Shown: positions 25,161 to 35,679, counted from the stretch's first letter. The stretch: DNA of 37,965 nt from Oscillospiraceae bacterium (GCA_009784725.1 WQXS01000019.1:1-37965); one strand, 5' to 3'. The notes: generated from the sequence alone by a model not told the origin. Numbers and translations: made by a program.

Positions 25161-26018
25161 ATGAAAGCACTTATTACAAAAAGGTCAATAATAATAGCAT
25201 CGGCTTCGGTGCTGATTGCGTTAATATCACTTGTTTCAATTAACCTTTTCAGCAGCGCAGGGCCTGTTACGGGGTTTGCAAACACGGTTACAAGACCTGT
25301 TAGAGCTCTTGCAACAACCGTTGCCCGCACATTCGGAAATATATTCGCATCCATCTACAGGTATGACGAACTGGAAAAACGTCATGAAGAGGTGCTGCAG
25401 AGACTTGCACGATATGAAGCAGACCTTCGCGAATCAGAAGCACTTGCGTTAGAAAACGAACGCTTGCGCAGAGCTCTGGATTTTCGTGAACGGCGTCCCG
25501 ACTACACACAGGAAATGGCAACACTTTCAGGATGGAACAGTGATAACTGGTCTCATTCATTTACAATTAACAAGGGGTATATGAATTCCAATATAACTAC
25601 AGGAATGGGAGTCGCAACCGAATACGGTGTGTTGATCGGGCAGGTTTCGGATGTGGGGCCGACCATATCAACAGTTATATCTGTGCTTGATACAACATTT
25701 TCGGCTGCAGTATACGTAGGCGGCGATACAGAAAGCACTTCGGACGGTACGGCAACTGCAAAAGGAAGCTTTTCGCATATGCGCAACGGGTATTTAATAC
25801 TTGATTATATAGACGAGGATCTTATTGTCTTAAACGAATCCACCATTGTTACTTCGGGTCTTGGCGGTGTTTTCCCGCCGGGTCTTACAATCGGTGAGGT
25901 TGTACAGGTGTTCGACCATCCGAGCGGTATCGGGCGATATGCAACAATAAGGCCGATGCGTGATATTGAAACACTTCAGGTTGTATTTGTTATCCTTGAT
26001 TTTGAAAATCCGGAATAG
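25161..26018 (+). CDS. mreC: rod shape-determining protein MreC
   Basis: The protein has 285 residues. A single N-terminal membrane helix at about 8-28 is followed by a coiled coil (about 60-110, ELEKRHEEVLQRLARYEADL onward) and the MreC beta-domain (GVATEYGVLIGQVSDVG, then SGLGGVFPPGLTIGEV). MreC is an extracytoplasmic scaffold of the elongasome and stimulates PBP2. mreB is not adjacent. mreD follows after nine bases. Confidence 0.93.
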   Translation: MKALITKRSIIIASASVLIALISLVSINLFSSAGPVTGFANTVTRPVRALATTVARTFGNIFASIYRYDELEKRHEEVLQRLARYEADLRESEALALENERLRRALDFRERRPDYTQEMATLSGWNSDNWSHSFTINKGYMNSNITTGMGVATEYGVLIGQVSDVGPTISTVISVLDTTFSAAVYVGGDTESTSDGTATAKGSFSHMRNGYLILDYIDEDLIVLNESTIVTSGLGGVFPPGLTIGEVVQVFDHPSGIGRYATIRPMRDIETLQVVFVILDFENPE

Positions 26019-26027
26019 AGAAATCTA

Positions 26028-26597
26028 ATGAGAAGAAAAGAACTTATAATCTCGATATTGCTTCATTCGCTATTTATAGTTTCGGTATATGTTTTTCAGG
26101 GAGTTATATTCCCTCATATGCGGATTCTCGGGCTTGTGCCGCTACTTCTTCCAATTGCATGTACCGGAGTAGCACTGTATGAAGGGCGGTATTACGGAGG
26201 TATAACAGGTCTCTTTGCAGGAATATTATGCGATGTGTCATTTAATCAGCCTGTCGGTATTTTTACGGTTTTCTTAACACTGACAGGGCTTGTTGTCGGA
26301 ACTATGGCGGAAACCGTCATTCTTCGCGGATTTGTAACGTATTATATATGCTGTGCATTTGTACTTGCCGGCTCGGCGTTTATCGGAATGTTTCCGCACT
26401 TCTTTATTACTCAGGTTCAAAGCGTCCCGATTCAGGAGATAATTCCCGAAAACCAAAGCATACCCGTACAGGCACTTATAACAACAGCAGTCCAGCAAAC
26501 TATTTATTCATTAATTCTTGCTCTCCCGATATGGTTTTTTGTACGGGCATTAGGAAACAGGACAGATCGGATTTCACCATCGGGAAGAATGTATTAA
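26028..26597 (+). CDS. mreD: rod shape-determining protein MreD
   Basis: A 189-residue polytopic membrane protein with about five to six hydrophobic segments and the MreD-like YEGRYYGGITGLFAGILCDV stretch at about 45-65. It is a partner of MreC in the elongation complex. Identification rests on size, topology and position between mreC and the PBP2 gene. Confidence 0.88.
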   Translation: MRRKELIISILLHSLFIVSVYVFQGVIFPHMRILGLVPLLLPIACTGVALYEGRYYGGITGLFAGILCDVSFNQPVGIFTVFLTLTGLVVGTMAETVILRGFVTYYICCAFVLAGSAFIGMFPHFFITQVQSVPIQEIIPENQSIPVQALITTAVQQTIYSLILALPIWFFVRALGNRTDRISPSGRMY

Positions 26598-26619
26598 CGC
26601 GAAAGGAACGAAAAGCTAA

Positions 26620-28725
26620 ATGCAAAAGATGTACACTCCGGCGAGAATAGTAGTTATATTTTCTATCCTTGTCGTTATGCTAACGGTATATGTGTCGGCT
26701 CTTTATATAATTCAAATACATGACCCGATGATTGTGGATGATAATCAGGGTCCGCGGAGATTTATAACCCGCAGGGATACACTTGTAGCGGCAAGGGGAA
26801 ATATTTACGACCGCAACGGCGTTCTGCTCGCCTCCGGCCGGCCGTCCTATAATGTAAAAATCGACAGAAGAGCAATGCTTGCATCGGGGCGCCCGAATGA
26901 AATTGTGCAAGAGCTTGTATATACCGCTATGGATGAAGGTCTCACATACACGGATACATTCCCTGTTACACGCGGTGCACCGTTTGAATTTCTCACAGGA
27001 ATGACAGGAGTGCAGGAGAACAGGTTAAACGCATATCTCGAATATTTTAATCTGGATCCCGATATCAGCGTATCAGATTTGCTTTCATGGATGCGAAATC
27101 ACTATAAAATTGATTTTACAGTCGGGATTCTTGATGCACGCCTTATTATCGGGGTGCGTTATGAGCTTGAAATAAGAGCAATTGTAGGTTCAATCAGCCC
27201 GTATATATTTGCATTCGATGTAGACACGGATTTTGTATCATATCTTGAAGAAAGAAGCTTAAACGGTGTATATGCCGACAGTACTTTCGTTCGTGAGTAC
27301 CATACTTCAAGTGCGTCACATATGCTTGGGTATACAGGACGGATGACAGCCGAAGAATATGAAATATACAAAGAACGCAATTATCCTATGGACGCAATAG
27401 TCGGAAAAGTAGGGGTTGAGTTTGCGTTTGAAGAGGCACTCCACGGCTCGCCTGGTGAGAAAATTACAAGAATGACAGAAAACGGAACGGTTGTGAGCGA
27501 AGAAATCCTTTCAAATCCGCATCCCGGACAGCATGTTACCTTAACATTGGATATCGGACTTCAAACTGCCGCTGAACACGCTTTGCGGACAACTGTTGAA
27601 AAGATAAATGTCGACCGGGCAAATGAGAGACTGCTTACCGAAGACGAAGAGGATAACTCGATTCAGGGTGGTGCTGTTGTTGTAACAAATGTTAATACCG
27701 GTGAGGTTCTTGCCGCTGTTTCGTACCCTTCATTTGATTTAAATACACTTTCCCAGGACTGGGCATACTTAAATACAGACCCTGCATTTCCAATGCTTAA
27801 CAGAACAACACACGGAAGATATGCTCCCGGGTCCACATTTAAGATGGTGACAGCACTTGCCGGGCTCCGGCATATTGCAGGTGTAACACGTTACAGAACT
27901 ATTGACGATACGGGTGTTTTCGACAGATACAGAGACGGCGGATTTGTAGCACAATGCTGGTTTTACGGTGAACACAGAGTCGGGCATGGCGAATTGAATC
28001 TTGAGCAGGCGCTTGAGCGTTCATGCAACTTCTATTTTCTTCAAGTCTCCGACTGGTTTCCCGGCGGTGCAGAACCGGGCTCAAGATTTCTTGCAGAAGC
28101 TGCAGTCGAGTTTGGCCTTGGACTCCGAACCGGTATCGAAGTACCTGAAACCGCAGGAACTCTTGCACTTCCGGAGGTAAAAGAGGAACTGACCGGAGAG
28201 CTTTGGTATGCTGCCGATACACTTCTTGCAGGCTTCGGGCAGGGAGACAACCTCTTTACGCCGGTACAGCTTGCAAACTATGCGGCAACTATCGGGAATA
28301 ACGGGTATTTATATACTCTTTCAATTCTCAGTCAAATAAGAAGCTCGGACTTTAGAGAAACACTTCATATACATGAACCCGAAGTGCGAAGTGAAATTAT
28401 GGAGAAAGATTATCTGGAAATCATACAAAGCGGTATGGTTATGGTTTCCCGGTCAAATCACGGAACAGCAAGAAGTGTTTTCAGAAATTATGATGTGACG
28501 GTTGCATCAAAAACAGGAACGGTTCAAATTGAGGGGCTTGCAATTAATAACGGAATATTCGTTGCGTATGCACCTGCTGAAAACCCTGAAATTGCAATTT
28601 CCGTCGTTGTAGAAAAGGGTGGTTCCGGAGCGGAAATTATGAGTATCGCCCGAATCGTATTTGAACATTATTTTGCTTCAGACAACACATTTCGCGCAAT
28701 CCCATACGGCGAACTTATACCCTAA
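26620..28725 (+). CDS. mrdA: penicillin-binding protein 2 (elongation-specific transpeptidase)
   Basis: Class B PBP of 701 residues. A membrane anchor at about 8-30 is followed by a dimerisation/pedestal domain (ARGNIYDRNGVLLASG). The transpeptidase domain has active-site Ser405 in PGSTFK (Lys408), SCN in ERSCNFYFLQ near 470, and KTG at 631 in ASKTGTVQ. It cross-links lateral-wall peptidoglycan with a SEDS glycosyltransferase (RodA), which is not in the window. The genomic position after mreC and mreD supports the elongasome role over FtsI or SpoVD. The downstream gap of 99 bases contains a duplicated uvrA start region. Confidence 0.93.
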   Translation: MQKMYTPARIVVIFSILVVMLTVYVSALYIIQIHDPMIVDDNQGPRRFITRRDTLVAARGNIYDRNGVLLASGRPSYNVKIDRRAMLASGRPNEIVQELVYTAMDEGLTYTDTFPVTRGAPFEFLTGMTGVQENRLNAYLEYFNLDPDISVSDLLSWMRNHYKIDFTVGILDARLIIGVRYELEIRAIVGSISPYIFAFDVDTDFVSYLEERSLNGVYADSTFVREYHTSSASHMLGYTGRMTAEEYEIYKERNYPMDAIVGKVGVEFAFEEALHGSPGEKITRMTENGTVVSEEILSNPHPGQHVTLTLDIGLQTAAEHALRTTVEKINVDRANERLLTEDEEDNSIQGGAVVVTNVNTGEVLAAVSYPSFDLNTLSQDWAYLNTDPAFPMLNRTTHGRYAPGSTFKMVTALAGLRHIAGVTRYRTIDDTGVFDRYRDGGFVAQCWFYGEHRVGHGELNLEQALERSCNFYFLQVSDWFPGGAEPGSRFLAEAAVEFGLGLRTGIEVPETAGTLALPEVKEELTGELWYAADTLLAGFGQGDNLFTPVQLANYAATIGNNGYLYTLSILSQIRSSDFRETLHIHEPEVRSEIMEKDYLEIIQSGMVMVSRSNHGTARSVFRNYDVTVASKTGTVQIEGLAINNGIFVAYAPAENPEIAISVVVEKGGSGAEIMSIARIVFEHYFASDNTFRAIPYGELIP

Positions 28726-28754
28726 AGAGAAAGAAAGCAGGTAATAAACCCCGA

Positions 28755-28817
28755 ATGCGTAATAATATATACATCAATAGGAGCAAGCTCCTTTTACAAA
28801 AAGAAAGCAGGTTATAA
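28755..28817 (+). CDS. 20-codon micro-ORF upstream of uvrA
   Basis: It starts at the duplicated ATG and encodes a 20-residue basic peptide beginning [10 protein letters not shown], which imitates the UvrA N-terminus [10 protein letters not shown] before diverging. The stop (TAA 28815-28817) lies seven bases before the uvrA ATG. If translated, ribosomes would terminate on top of the uvrA initiation site, so it could couple or dampen uvrA translation. It may simply be duplication debris. Confidence 0.3.
   Translation: MRNNIYINRSKLLLQKESRL
28779..28795 (+). terminator. weak hairpin plus T run between mrdA and uvrA
   Basis: GGAG-CAAG-CTCC is flanked by further pairing A-T and followed by TTTT. 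The stem is short, so this would be an attenuator or partial terminator at best. It lies inside the micro-ORF. Confidence 0.25.
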
Positions 28818-28824
28818 ACCCGGA

Positions 28825-31650
28825 ATGCGTAGTAATATTTTTATAAAAGGAGCACGCGAAAATAATCTTAAGAATATCGATTTGGAGATTCCAAGAGATA
28901 AGCTGGTTGTGATGACAGGGATTTCAGGGAGCGGGAAGTCTTCTCTTGCGTTTGATACTATTTATGCCGAGGGTCAAAGGCGTTATGTTGAGTCGCTCTC
29001 GGCTTATGCACGTCAATTTCTCGGGCAGATGGAGAAACCCGACATTGATTATATCGAAGGGCTTTCCCCTGCTATATCAATTGACCAGAAAACAACAAGC
29101 CGCAATCCCCGCTCCACTGTAGGAACGGTTACAGAAATTTATGACTATTTGCGTCTTTTATGGGCACGTATAGGCATACCTCACTGCTATAAATGCGGAA
29201 AGGAAATTAAGCAACAATCGGTCGACCAGATAGTTGACAGTGTGTTAACACTTCCTGAGGCAACAAGAATCCAAATTATGGCACCGGTCATCAGAGCAAG
29301 GAAAGGCGAATACCAAAAGATTTTCGAGGATGCACGAAAAAGCGGATATGTCAGAGCCAGGGTTGACGCCAGTATTTATGATCTTTCGGAAGAAATCCGG
29401 CTTGATAAAAACAAAAAACATAACATCGAAATTATTGTCGACCGTCTTGTTATAAAAGAAGATATTGCGCGCCGCCTGACAGATTCGATTGAAACGGCAC
29501 TTACTCTTGCAGGCGGGATATTGATTGTTGATATAGTTGATGATGAAAGAGAGCTTCTTTTTTCACAAAATTACTCATGTGAAGACTGCGGTGTTTCGAT
29601 GGAGGATCTGACACCCCGATTATTCTCATTTAATAATCCGTATGGAGCATGTCCCAAGTGTACAGGTCTTGGAACACAGCTTCGAGTAGACCCTGCGCTT
29701 ATTATTCCCAATCCTTCAATGTCAATTGAGGACGGAGGGATTTCCGCATCCGGATGGGGAAATGTAAAAAATGACGGAATTGCAAAAATGTATTTTGAAG
29801 CTCTTGCAAAAAGATACAGATTTAAACTGTCCACTCCGATTCGTGAACTATCCGATGAAATCATGGAAATAATCCTGTACGGGACAAACGGTGAAAAACT
29901 GCAGTTATACTATGACCAACCTCGGGGTAAAGGTGTTTTATCACAGCCGTTTGAGGGTATTGTCAATAATATTGAAAGGCGTTATAAAGAAACGCAAAGC
30001 ATGTCGATGCGCTGGGAGCTTGAAAGCTATATGGCGGAGCATCCGTGCCCGGAATGTAACGGAAGACGTCTGAAAAAAGAAGTACTTGCGGTTACGGTCG
30101 GCGAAATTAATATTGCCGAGCTGACAGCAAAATCAATCTCCAAAACAATGGATTTTATCGACGGATTAAAGCTGTCGGAAAAAGAAGAAATGATTGCAAC
30201 CCGTATCTTAAAAGAAATCCGGGAAAGACTCGGATTTCTGCAAAGTGTCGGACTGGATTATCTTACACTCAGCAGACAGGCAGGAAGCCTTTCCGGCGGG
30301 GAAAACCAAAGAATCAGGCTTGCGACTCAAATCGGTTCATCATTAATGGGTGTACTATATATCCTTGACGAACCGTCGATAGGGTTGCATCAACGTGATA
30401 ATGTCAAGCTGCTCAATATGTTAAAGCGCCTTCGTGACCTTGGTAATACCTTGCTTATTGTAGAGCATGACGAGGAAACAATGCTCGCTGCCGATTATAT
30501 TGTTGATATTGGACCGGGAGCGGGTGTCCATGGTGGTGAAATTGTCTGTGCCGGTACAGCTGATGAGATAATGTCCTGTAATAAATCAGTTACGGGAAAA
30601 TATTTAAGCAGAAAAAAGGTTATTCCGATTCCCCGTACACGCAGGAAAGGTAACGGCAGGTTTCTTACAATCATCGGTGCGGGAGAAAACAATCTTAAGG
30701 ACTTAACAATATCAATTCCTCTTGGGATGATGACAGCTGTGACAGGCGTATCCGGCAGCGGTAAATCGTCGTTTGTTAATGAGGTTGTGTACAAAGCGCT
30801 TGCAGCAGAACTGAACGGCGCAAAGTCAAGAGCTGGTAAGTATGATTCCATTAACGGTATGGAGTTTCTTGATAAGGTTATAGATATTGACCAATCTCCG
30901 ATAGGCAGGACACCGAGGTCAAATCCCGCAACCTATACAGGAGTATTCAGCGATATAAGGGACTTGTTCGCATCAACTCAGGATGCACGGGCAAGAGGTT
31001 ATAAAGCAGGGCGATTCTCCTTTAATGTACGCGGCGGGCGCTGCGAGTCCTGTTCGGGAGACGGGCTTTTAAAAATCGAAATGCACTTTTTACCCGATAT
31101 TTATGTACCCTGTGATGTTTGCAAAGGAAAACGTTATAACCGTGAAACTCTTGAGGTGAGATATAAAGGTAAAAACATACATGAAGTTCTTGATATGACG
31201 GTTGACGAAGCGTTGGATTTCTTCGAAAACCTGCCAAAAATCCGCCAAAAGCTTGTAACACTTGCCGAAGTAGGTCTTGGTTATATTAAACTCGGACAGC
31301 CGTCTACGACATTATCGGGCGGCGAAGCTCAGCGTGTTAAGCTTTCAACAGAGCTGAGCAAACGCTCAACAGGAAATACATTCTATGTGCTCGACGAACC
31401 GACAACCGGCCTTCATACAGCAGATGTCCACAGGTTGATAGATGTTCTGAACAGACTGACCGATGCCGGCAATACGGTTGTGGTTATTGAATATAATCTT
31501 GATGTAATAAAAACTGCGGATTATATAATTGATCTCGGCCCCGAGGGTGGAGATGCGGGCGGCGAGTTACTTTTTGAAGGTTCTCCCGAAGATGCAGCCT
31601 TGTGCGAAAAAAGTTATACAGGGTTCTATCTGAAAAAGGTGCTGCAGTAA
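28825..31650 (+). CDS. uvrA: excinuclease ABC subunit A
   Basis: Damage-sensing ABC ATPase of nucleotide excision repair, 941 residues, normal length. Walker A motifs are GISGSGKSS near residue 32 and GVSGSGKSS near residue 640. The signatures are [12 protein letters not shown] and [12 protein letters not shown]. Zinc-finger cysteines are CEDC/CPKC in the first half and CESC/CDVC in the second. The first ATPase site has the normal switch VEHDEE. In the second, the family VIEHNLDV reads VIEYNLDV, so the switch histidine is Tyr890. This is unusual, because that histidine supports ATP hydrolysis in ABC ATPases. The stop codon overlaps the mnmG start (TAATG). The upstream start region is duplicated. 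Confidence 0.97.
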   Translation: MRSNIFIKGARENNLKNIDLEIPRDKLVVMTGISGSGKSSLAFDTIYAEGQRRYVESLSAYARQFLGQMEKPDIDYIEGLSPAISIDQKTTSRNPRSTVGTVTEIYDYLRLLWARIGIPHCYKCGKEIKQQSVDQIVDSVLTLPEATRIQIMAPVIRARKGEYQKIFEDARKSGYVRARVDASIYDLSEEIRLDKNKKHNIEIIVDRLVIKEDIARRLTDSIETALTLAGGILIVDIVDDERELLFSQNYSCEDCGVSMEDLTPRLFSFNNPYGACPKCTGLGTQLRVDPALIIPNPSMSIEDGGISASGWGNVKNDGIAKMYFEALAKRYRFKLSTPIRELSDEIMEIILYGTNGEKLQLYYDQPRGKGVLSQPFEGIVNNIERRYKETQSMSMRWELESYMAEHPCPECNGRRLKKEVLAVTVGEINIAELTAKSISKTMDFIDGLKLSEKEEMIATRILKEIRERLGFLQSVGLDYLTLSRQAGSLSGGENQRIRLATQIGSSLMGVLYILDEPSIGLHQRDNVKLLNMLKRLRDLGNTLLIVEHDEETMLAADYIVDIGPGAGVHGGEIVCAGTADEIMSCNKSVTGKYLSRKKVIPIPRTRRKGNGRFLTIIGAGENNLKDLTISIPLGMMTAVTGVSGSGKSSFVNEVVYKALAAELNGAKSRAGKYDSINGMEFLDKVIDIDQSPIGRTPRSNPATYTGVFSDIRDLFASTQDARARGYKAGRFSFNVRGGRCESCSGDGLLKIEMHFLPDIYVPCDVCKGKRYNRETLEVRYKGKNIHEVLDMTVDEALDFFENLPKIRQKLVTLAEVGLGYIKLGQPSTTLSGGEAQRVKLSTELSKRSTGNTFYVLDEPTTGLHTADVHRLIDVLNRLTDAGNTVVVIEYNLDVIKTADYIIDLGPEGGDAGGELLFEGSPEDAALCEKSYTGFYLKKVLQ

Positions 31651-33515
31651 TGGACTTTGAAGCAGGACATTATGATATAGCTGTTATAGGCGCAGGGCAT
31701 GCGGGAATCGAAGCTGCGCTTGCTTCCGCACGTCTTGGTATGAAAACGATTTGCTTTACCATAAATCTCGATGCAGTCGGAAATCTGCCATGTAATCCGA
31801 ACATCGGAGGTACAGGCAAGGGTCATCTTGTTCGTGAGCTTGATGCTCTTGGCGGAGAAATGGCAAAATGCGCTGATCGTGCCTGTATTCAATTTCGTAT
31901 GTTAAACAGAGGCAAGGGACCTGCAGTCCATTCACTCCGTGCACAGGCAGACAGGCGGTTATATCAGGAGCTGATGAAGCAAACCTTGGAGCAGCAGGAA
32001 AATTTAACATTAAGACAAGCTGAAATAGTTGATATAATTTTAGATAATAATGCAATAACAGGTGTAAAAACTCACACAGGAGCAATCTTCAAATGCAAAG
32101 CCGTAATTGTATGTACCGGTACATATCTAAACGGTATGACTATTGTCGGTGAAGCGATTCAATCGGGTGGGCCTGACGGCATGTTTGCGTCAACTGTTTT
32201 AGGAGAGCGGCTTTCAAAAATAGGGCTGACATTTCAGCGTTTTAAGACAGGTACACCGGCAAGGGTTAATGCCCGAAGTATTGATTATTCCGAGCTGGAG
32301 AAGCAGCAAGGGGACAAACCACCGCCGCCGTTTTCGTTTGAAACCAAAAAGCCGCTGACCAACAAGGTTGTTTGTTATCTCACATATACTAACGAAAAAA
32401 CACATGAAATTATTCGCAAAAACCTTCACAGAAGCCCTATGCATTCAGGTGCAATTGACGGTACAGGGGCAAGGTATTGCCCTTCTATAGAGGACAAGGT
32501 TGTACGTTTTGCCGATAAAAAAAGACACCAGATATTTCTCGAACCAATGGGGTTAAATACTGAGGAAATTTATTTACAGGGGTTTTCATCATCAATGCCC
32601 GAAGGCGTGCAGCTGCAAATGATTCGTTCTGTCAAAGGGCTTGAAAACGCTGAAATCATGCGTCCTGCATATGCAATAGAATATGATTGCGTTGACCCGT
32701 TGGAGTTATTACCCACTCTTGAATCAAAAAAATTCTCCGGTTTATACGGAGCAGGGCAGTTTAACGGCTCGAGCGGTTATGAGGAAGCAGCGGTACAAGG
32801 TTATGTTGCCGGAGTTAATGCAGTTCTTAAAATAAAAAATGAAGAACCGCTAATAATAACCAGAAATGACGGGTATATAGGCACACTTATTGATGACCTT
32901 GTGACAAAAGGCACAAACGAACCTTACAGAATGATGACCTCGCGGACCGAACACAGGTTATTACACAGACAGGACAATGCTGATATAAGAATGTCGCATT
33001 TCGGAAACAGGGTAGGGCTTGTTTCCGACGAACGACATAAGAGGGTTTTGGAGAAATATGAAGCTATAAACGAAGAAATAGCAAGGCTTGAATCTACATT
33101 TATCCCTCCTTCGGAAGCGTTGAAAAAATTGCTTGAAGAAAATGATATGCCCGATGTAGAAAACGGCATAAGTCTTGCATCGTTACTGAGACGGCCGAAA
33201 ATATCATATAATGATATAAAATCAATCGATGAAAAAGCTTCCGAACTCCCGGAGGAAATTACAGAGCAGGTAGAAATTTCAATTGTATACGCCGGTTATA
33301 TTAAACGCCAGCAACGTCAGCAAGATGAGTTGGCACGTATGGAGAGCCATCTGATACCCGATGATATTGACTATAACTCGTTAAAGGCGTTGCGTACGGA
33401 AGCACGGCAAAAGCTAAGCAAAATAAGACCAAAAAACCTTGGACAGGCAACAAGAATCTCAGGTGTCTCACCCGCCGATGCAGCAGCTCTGATGGTTCAT
33501 TTGAAAAATAAATAG
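31650..33515 (+). CDS. mnmG: tRNA uridine-5-carboxymethylaminomethyl modification enzyme MnmG (GidA)
   Basis: FAD-dependent enzyme that with MnmE modifies U34 of several tRNAs. It has 621 residues from ATG 31650, which overlaps the uvrA stop codon; an in-frame GTG 16 codons upstream lies inside uvrA and is not favoured. Dinucleotide-binding GAGHAG is near residue 14. Further motifs are [41 protein letters not shown], and the [17 protein letters not shown] motif with its conserved cysteine. The C-terminal MnmE-interacting helical domain ends with [15 protein letters not shown]. mnmE is not in the window. Confidence 0.96.
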   Translation: MDFEAGHYDIAVIGAGHAGIEAALASARLGMKTICFTINLDAVGNLPCNPNIGGTGKGHLVRELDALGGEMAKCADRACIQFRMLNRGKGPAVHSLRAQADRRLYQELMKQTLEQQENLTLRQAEIVDIILDNNAITGVKTHTGAIFKCKAVIVCTGTYLNGMTIVGEAIQSGGPDGMFASTVLGERLSKIGLTFQRFKTGTPARVNARSIDYSELEKQQGDKPPPPFSFETKKPLTNKVVCYLTYTNEKTHEIIRKNLHRSPMHSGAIDGTGARYCPSIEDKVVRFADKKRHQIFLEPMGLNTEEIYLQGFSSSMPEGVQLQMIRSVKGLENAEIMRPAYAIEYDCVDPLELLPTLESKKFSGLYGAGQFNGSSGYEEAAVQGYVAGVNAVLKIKNEEPLIITRNDGYIGTLIDDLVTKGTNEPYRMMTSRTEHRLLHRQDNADIRMSHFGNRVGLVSDERHKRVLEKYEAINEEIARLESTFIPPSEALKKLLEENDMPDVENGISLASLLRRPKISYNDIKSIDEKASELPEEITEQVEISIVYAGYIKRQQRQQDELARMESHLIPDDIDYNSLKALRTEARQKLSKIRPKNLGQATRISGVSPADAAALMVHLKNK

Positions 33516-33533
33516 AGGGTTATAACAAAAAGT

Positions 33534-33704
33534 ATGAACGAATTAAAAAAGCAAGAATTGTTTGAAAAAAATGACAAAATCGCAAATATGGTCATCGAGC
33601 GGGCAAAAAGAGATTTCCCGGATGATATTGCGATAATCGGCTTATCCGGGTCATTTCAAACAGAAGATTTCCACGAAAACAGCGACCTTGATTTAATCAT
33701 TTGA
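33534..33704 (+). pseudogene. truncated nucleotidyltransferase (MNT-type) fragment
   Basis: Fifty-six codons from ATG 33534 to TGA 33702-33704 encode the start of a nucleotidyltransferase domain: IIGLSGSF, then FHENSDLDLII, matching the GS...DxD catalytic pattern of the Pol-beta superfamily. The family domain continues well beyond this point. Here the reading frame stops just after DLDLII, and a convergent gene begins 32 bases on, so the gene is decayed or cut. A related frame (EVYEQYMK) persists for a few codons. Confidence 0.6.
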
Positions 33705-33736
33705 CGAAGTATATGAGCAGTACATGAAATAGTATT

Positions 33737-34774
33737 TTATCCTCCAAAAGCTACTTCAACGTCTCCGCTCGATGATGTGATTTTAATATGATTTTCAAGC
33801 ATAGAGCCGCTGATTATTGATGTTTGATCCCTTCGGCGCTCTCCGTCAAATGTCAGTCTTCCGAATTTTACAGAAATCTCGTAGGAGTAATTAATTTTTT
33901 CTCCCGATGTTGTCAGTTTAATACTGCCAAACTCATTGTGAATTATTATTTCACCGGAAATATCTCCGCTTATATTTATATCTCCACTATTTACGCGAAT
34001 GTTTGGATTTGATGTGATTAAACCTGTTGCAGTCACTTTTCCAAAGCTATTTAGTATAAGTGCACTACCGAACTCACAGTTTGTAAACTGTAAGTCACCT
34101 GAGTTTGCCTCGGCCCTTATACTTTTTGCTTTTACATCTTGGAATCTGCCGTCTCCAAAGCGGTTATTATATATAAGGTTATTTGCTTCCAGGCTTAAAG
34201 CTGTAAAACGCCCGCTGTTGAGGTCGATTTGCATGCTTTCGCTCACTGTTATGTTATTTATATCAACATTTCCGAATGTGTTGTTTATTTCTAAACTTCT
34301 TGCATTAAATTCTCCCATGGTTATTTTACCGCTGCCGGTTTTCACATTTACAATATCCAGGTCTGCATAAGCAGGAAGATGAATCCTTACATAGTTTTGA
34401 GCTGCAGAGTTAAATCCAAATTGAAGTATTTGAATCCTTGAACCCTTTTCGTGTGTAATGTTCAAAACACCGTTTTCATGTGACCAAGTCCATTCCATAT
34501 TATTGCCGTAAAGTTCAATACCAAATGTGTCGGAATTTATAAACTCAATATCACTAAATCCTGCGTCAATATAAATATCTTTAAACGGTGTCAGATTCGG
34601 TTCAATTACACTGCTTATTCCGCTGCCGGTTATATGGACTCCGGTTCTGTCTACGTACAATGAACGGCTTGCGCCGAGGGTTAATCCGATTATAGATACG
34701 ATTATACCGACGACTATCGATACGATTATTATTTTCCAAACTATTTTCATTTTTGTTTTAACTTTTGTCTCCAT
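33737..34774 (-). CDS. DUF4097 family membrane-anchored beta-solenoid protein
   Basis: The protein has 345 residues. An N-terminal membrane helix (about 10-32) is followed by a repetitive beta-rich region in which N-N-x-F-G and N-S-G-D-I/L patterns recur (NTFGNVDINN, NRFGDGRFQD, NSFGKVTATG, NEFGSIKLTT, and SSGDVEVAFGG at the end), typical of the DUF4097 putative adhesin fold. It is the last gene of the PadR–DUF1700–DUF4097 operon, one base after DUF1700. The trio is common in Bacillota and is thought to sense or respond to envelope conditions. The exact role is unknown. Confidence 0.85.
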   Translation of the reverse strand: METKVKTKMKIVWKIIIVSIVVGIIVSIIGLTLGASRSLYVDRTGVHITGSGISSVIEPNLTPFKDIYIDAGFSDIEFINSDTFGIELYGNNMEWTWSHENGVLNITHEKGSRIQILQFGFNSAAQNYVRIHLPAYADLDIVNVKTGSGKITMGEFNARSLEINNTFGNVDINNITVSESMQIDLNSGRFTALSLEANNLIYNNRFGDGRFQDVKAKSIRAEANSGDLQFTNCEFGSALILNSFGKVTATGLITSNPNIRVNSGDINISGDISGEIIIHNEFGSIKLTTSGEKINYSYEISVKFGRLTFDGERRRDQTSIISGSMLENHIKITSSSGDVEVAFGG

Positions 34775-34775
34775 T

Positions 34776-35366
34776 TTACTTTCCCCCTTTTTGCTTTCTT
34801 CTGAGTATAAAGCCGCCGATTTTTTTCGTCAGTAAACGAAAGCACATTCTTGAAAGTATCGCTGTTCCAATGGTAATTGATGCTCCAACTCCAAGCATAA
34901 TAAATCCCGCACCTACATAAAACAAGGTTGTTGGTACACTTTGAAGTATTACAAGAAAACCGGCTATTATGCTTGCAATACCGCTGAAAAATACTGCAAC
35001 ACCTGATATGAAAAATGAAAACAAAATTGCAATCAAAACAATTACTAAGGATAGTGCCACGACTCCTATTGATAACGCTATCGGTATTGCAACCGGTGAG
35101 GCAAACACCGCAAGAATAACAAGCCACATTGTACGCCAGTTCTTTTTAGCGGATTTTTCAGTATCTGCTTCTTTTACAGCAAAGTTTGCTATTATTTGTG
35201 ATGCAACAGCAGACGGTGAGCCAAGCTCAGCAAGAACAGCCTGTTCGTTTTCTTCTCCCGCATCACTGAAGTATCCTTCATAATAATCAACCGCTTCTTT
35301 TATTTCGTCATAAGGAAGCTTTCTCAGCTTCTTTTTTAGTTCATTAATAAAATCATTTCTGGTCAT
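34776..35366 (-). CDS. DUF1700 family membrane protein
   Basis: With ATG at 35364-35366 (a strong GGGAGGAG site upstream, inside padR) the protein has 196 residues; an earlier in-frame start adds 23 residues that duplicate the padR reading and is not used. The N-terminal cytoplasmic helical region (MTRNDFINELKKKLRKLP, then EAVDYYEGYFSDAG) is the DUF1700 hallmark. Four or so membrane helices follow, with a basic C-terminus. It overlaps padR by 14 bases, so expression is coupled. Confidence 0.88.
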   Translation of the reverse strand: MTRNDFINELKKKLRKLPYDEIKEAVDYYEGYFSDAGEENEQAVLAELGSPSAVASQIIANFAVKEADTEKSAKKNWRTMWLVILAVFASPVAIPIALSIGVVALSLVIVLIAILFSFFISGVAVFFSGIASIIAGFLVILQSVPTTLFYVGAGFIMLGVGASITIGTAILSRMCFRLLTKKIGGFILRRKQKGGK

Positions 35367-35679
35367 TGCCCGCTCCTCCCGAAAGTATTTTGTCGACTTT
35401 CTTTTTATATTCATCCCACTCACTAAGGTATTCATTTAATTTTTCCCGCCCTTTGTCCGTAATTTGATAATACCGCCTGTTCCGCCCGTCAAACGGCATA
35501 TCATATGTTGTGAGATAATCCTCTTTTTGCAACCGCCGGAGCACCGGATAAAGAGTCGACTCCGAAACATTAAGAATCTCCTTAACATTCTGCGTCAATA
35601 CATACCCATACGCATCTTCTTTAATAAGGATCGCAAGCACACACGCATCAAGCAACGCCGCCCCAACCTGAAAACTCAT
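35353..35679 (-). CDS. PadR family transcriptional regulator
   Basis: A 108-residue winged-helix protein: GAALLDACVLAILIKEDAYGYVLTQ, then STLYPVLRRLQKEDYLTTY and RNRRYYQITDKGREKL, followed by a C-terminal dimerisation helix. PadR proteins are usually repressors released by small molecules or envelope stress. It is the first gene of the operon and probably represses it through the ATAC-N8-GTAT site in the promoter. ATG at 35677-35679 follows AAGGTGG. Confidence 0.92.
   Translation of the reverse strand: MSFQVGAALLDACVLAILIKEDAYGYVLTQNVKEILNVSESTLYPVLRRLQKEDYLTTYDMPFDGRNRRYYQITDKGREKLNEYLSEWDEYKKKVDKILSGGAGNDQK

Larger units (their letters stand above)
28731..28840 (+). repeat. 70-bp-spaced duplication of the uvrA start region
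   Basis: The segment 28731-28768 is repeated at 28801-28838 with few mismatches, exactly 70 bases apart. Each copy has AAGAAAGCAGG, then an ATG codon (28755 and 28825) and ATGCGTARTAATAT. Only the second copy continues into uvrA. Confidence 0.8.

Noticed and set aside
31602-31649. GTG start for mnmG inside uvrA
   Set aside because: It would add 16 residues that are a frame-shifted reading of the conserved uvrA end; ATG 31650 gives the family N-terminus.
32295-32335. CAAGGGGACAAACC in mnmG as a further copy of the dispersed repeat
   Set aside because: Only about ten bases match, and the encoded [12 protein letters not shown] agrees with the normal MnmG sequence, so it is not an insertion.
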